A DNA stretch of 7,134 nucleotides. Origin: an uncultured Collinsella sp. GTDB taxonomy: Bacteria > Actinomycetota > Coriobacteriia > Coriobacteriales > Coriobacteriaceae. Both the position numbers and the translations under genes were made by a program. The notes under the pieces were generated by a model. The model searched no databases. It was not told the DNA's origin and saw only the letters and a program-made list of their open reading frames with translations. The stretch covers positions 1 through 7,134 of the forward strand of contig CAKTWE010000084.1 in assembly GCA_934630385.1 (NCBI GenBank), in the 5' to 3' direction. Shown here piece by piece: positions 5,363 through 7,134 of the stretch; position 1 is the stretch's first letter, and each line of letters starts with the position of its first letter.

Positions 5363-7134
5363 ATGCTTGATCGCCGTTCGTTACTTGTTGCTGGAGCGTC
5401 CTCACTAGCGAGCATTATGTTGCCTCGCGTGCCGGGAAGCGAAAACGCCTTCCTGCTGCCGTTCACGCCCACCGCGGCCTATGCCGACGAAGAAGACCCC
5501 TTCAAGGTCCTGGTGCTCTCGCGCACCATGTTCGGCGTGGTGGTGGTCGACGTCGCCAACAAGAATACGCCTATCGCAGGCGCCAAGATCACGCTCACGT
5601 CGCGCTACGCCGCAGGCAAGCAGCTCGCCGCCACGACCGATGACGAAGGCACCGCCATCTTTGAGATTGCCTCGCTTTCGGAAGGCTACGTGGACGAAGC
5701 AACGCTTCTCGACGCGTACGACTTTAACGGCGGCATCTCCATTAGCATGGCGGGCTACCGCGATGTCGAGATTCCCCTTGCGCGTATCCAGGGCGGCACC
5801 GCCATAACCGCACCCACACGTCCGCTCTCCGATGGCGAGCCGTACTTTCGACAGCTCACATTCGACGAATGGGACATCCAGTACGCCGACGCCACGTTTA
5901 TGGCAGTGCCAGCGAATGAAGCAGCAAACGACCAACCCGACACGCATGCTTTTACCGTGCAGGCTCATCTGCCGCAGGGCGGGCAGGCAACGTTGCATAT
6001 CAATAAAGTGATGCCCGCTGCGGGCAGCTCATCCGAAACCGTCACGCAGATTGGCCAAGTCAAGGCCAGCGCATCGGGCGCGGATAATCTGGCGACGTTC
6101 ACACTCGAAGACAAGTTCCTCGTTGCGGCATCGAGCCTTCTGGAGGAAGGATGCAAGCTGCGCTTTGTCCTCGACTACCAGGGCAAGACCTATACGCTCT
6201 CCTCCCCCATGGCCGTTGTCACCGCGCCGGCCGCAAAGGCAGAATCGGGCTCGACCACTATCGTCCCCACTACCATGGACCAAGAGATCACTCCGTTTGA
6301 TTTCCCGGCGGCGTTTCCCGGCATCGGCGGCAATAAGTTCACGTGCTGGATGCCCTCGTTCCCCATTTTGTTCGATTTCTCTTTTGCCGGATACGTGCTG
6401 TTTGGCGGAGGATACAAACCGGTCGGCTACATGAACGATTCGGGCAATCCGGATCCGGAGTACTGGAAGAAGTCACCGCGCGAGTCGGGCGCCAAGCAGG
6501 CAAACCGCTACCTCGACGAGATGGAGGGGAAGTGGAATCAGTACAAAAGTATGAGTGCCGGTTCAGGCACCGATCCAAGAAATACCAAGCTGCTTCGTCA
6601 CCACTGCACACCGCTGTTTACGATGGATATCGCCACGCAGCTGTACGGATCGCTCGCCTACGATTGGGTGGGCAAAACCTGGGGCGACAACAACGACCCC
6701 GCATACGGCAATATTAAGGCCCTCTTCCAGGTAAGAACCGACCTCAATTGGACCGAGCAGTTCACCTTGGGACCGGTGCCGTTTTTCCTAAACGTCAACC
6801 CCTGGGTGCTGGCGAAGCTGGCGCTCGCCGTAGGCGCCCACACGCACGGTAGCGGCGCGGCGTTTTTTAAAAACATTTCGCTCGACTATTCAAACACCTC
6901 GGGCTCATTCACCATCCAAATCGGGCTCGCCGTCACCTTTGGCGCCGGCGTTGCAGGCGTCGCTTCGTCTGCCGTGCGCGGCGCCGCATCCCTCACGCTG
7001 TTCATTGGGTACGAGAAGGCAGATGGACACCAGCTTCCGCGACTGCGTGTAGGTGCAGACGTCGATGTCGATGTGATACTCCAGTTCGTAATGTTCAAGT
7101 GGACCACCAAGGCTTGGTCGGGGTCGTGGCCCAC
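5363..7134 (+). CDS. Large secreted protein with Tat-like signal and prealbumin-like domain (3' end missing)
   Basis: First 590 codons of an exported protein; the frame is open through the right edge. Seen: MLDRRSLLVAG, a twin-arginine-like motif (Arg4, Arg5), then a long signal region and a likely signal peptidase site after Ala41 (TAAYA, then DEEDP). Residues about 57-140 form a transthyretin/carboxypeptidase-regulatory-like beta domain (GVVVVDV, then PIAGAKITLTS, then TDDEGTAIFEI). A second beta-rich region runs to about 300. A Pro/Phe/Gly-rich block follows (about 314-350, including Cys328), then a short charged helix (about 365-395) and alternating hydrophobic strands with a Gly/Ala-rich stretch near 525-550. 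I do not recognise the part after the first domain. Start ATG 5363 has GGGAG at 5352-5356 with 6-nt spacing. There is no catalytic motif I can name. A surface or secreted structural, adhesive or polymer-handling role is guesswork. The LuxR gene upstream may control it. Confidence 0.88.
   Translation, partial: MLDRRSLLVAGASSLASIMLPRVPGSENAFLLPFTPTAAYADEEDPFKVLVLSRTMFGVVVVDVANKNTPIAGAKITLTSRYAAGKQLAATTDDEGTAIFEIASLSEGYVDEATLLDAYDFNGGISISMAGYRDVEIPLARIQGGTAITAPTRPLSDGEPYFRQLTFDEWDIQYADATFMAVPANEAANDQPDTHAFTVQAHLPQGGQATLHINKVMPAAGSSSETVTQIGQVKASASGADNLATFTLEDKFLVAASSLLEEGCKLRFVLDYQGKTYTLSSPMAVVTAPAAKAESGSTTIVPTTMDQEITPFDFPAAFPGIGGNKFTCWMPSFPILFDFSFAGYVLFGGGYKPVGYMNDSGNPDPEYWKKSPRESGAKQANRYLDEMEGKWNQYKSMSAGSGTDPRNTKLLRHHCTPLFTMDIATQLYGSLAYDWVGKTWGDNNDPAYGNIKALFQVRTDLNWTEQFTLGPVPFFLNVNPWVLAKLALAVGAHTHGSGAAFFKNISLDYSNTSGSFTIQIGLAVTFGAGVAGVASSAVRGAASLTLFIGYEKADGHQLPRLRVGADVDVDVILQFVMFKWTTKAWSGSWP

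Noticed and set aside
5405..5998. 197-residue minus-strand open frame inside the secreted-protein gene
   Set aside because: Arg/Gly/His-rich antisense product with no recognisable motif; the plus-strand frame has a ribosome site, a signal peptide and a beta domain.
1..7134. CRISPR array, tRNA/rRNA, insertion sequence, integrase
   Set aside because: No regularly spaced repeats, cloverleaf sequences, terminal inverted repeats or recombinase motifs were seen on either strand by reading.

Overview
The window reads as a chromosomal segment of a Gram-positive gut actinobacterium of the class Coriobacteriia, most like Collinsella. The reasons are a moderately high GC content, a LuxR regulator with a helical N-terminal half of the kind abundant in that class, a lipoprotein thioredoxin paired with a NapH-like Fe-S membrane protein, and a very large Tat-type secreted protein. 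The genus assignment is recognition-based inference, not a search result.

Left part (1-2042, minus strand): a compact three-gene operon. It encodes, in transcription order, a 48-residue membrane protein with a CLEC (CXXC) tail of the CD1871A type (1896-2042), a 300-residue NapH-like polytopic Fe-S protein (1001-1903), and a TlpA-like thioredoxin-fold lipoprotein (971 to the left edge). The first two overlap by 8 nt and both appear to start with TTG. Together they look like an electron route from cytoplasmic ferredoxin-type clusters through the membrane to an extracytoplasmic CXXC thioredoxin.

Centre (2043-3955, plus strand): a divergent OmpR-type response regulator and its histidine kinase overlap by 4 nt. 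They share a 90-bp intergenic region with the redox operon and probably regulate it. The kinase carries three cysteines in its first membrane segment and one at the start of the second, which makes redox sensing worth testing.

Junction (3956-4202): a strong 14-bp hairpin terminator, and then on the minus strand the last 24 codons (including stop) of a GMP synthase gene (guaA) with no gene body attached. This is either the scar of a site-specific integration at guaA or a decayed copy. The T-run of the terminator faces the guaA direction, so the original layout was probably kinase and guaA converging on one terminator.

Right part (4203-7134, plus strand): a LuxR-family regulator, then after a 155-bp gap the first 590 codons of a large secreted protein. 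That protein has a twin-arginine-type signal peptide, a transthyretin/prealbumin-like beta domain and a long beta-rich region that I do not recognise. It runs off the right edge. No tRNA, rRNA, CRISPR array, transposase or integrase gene is visible.
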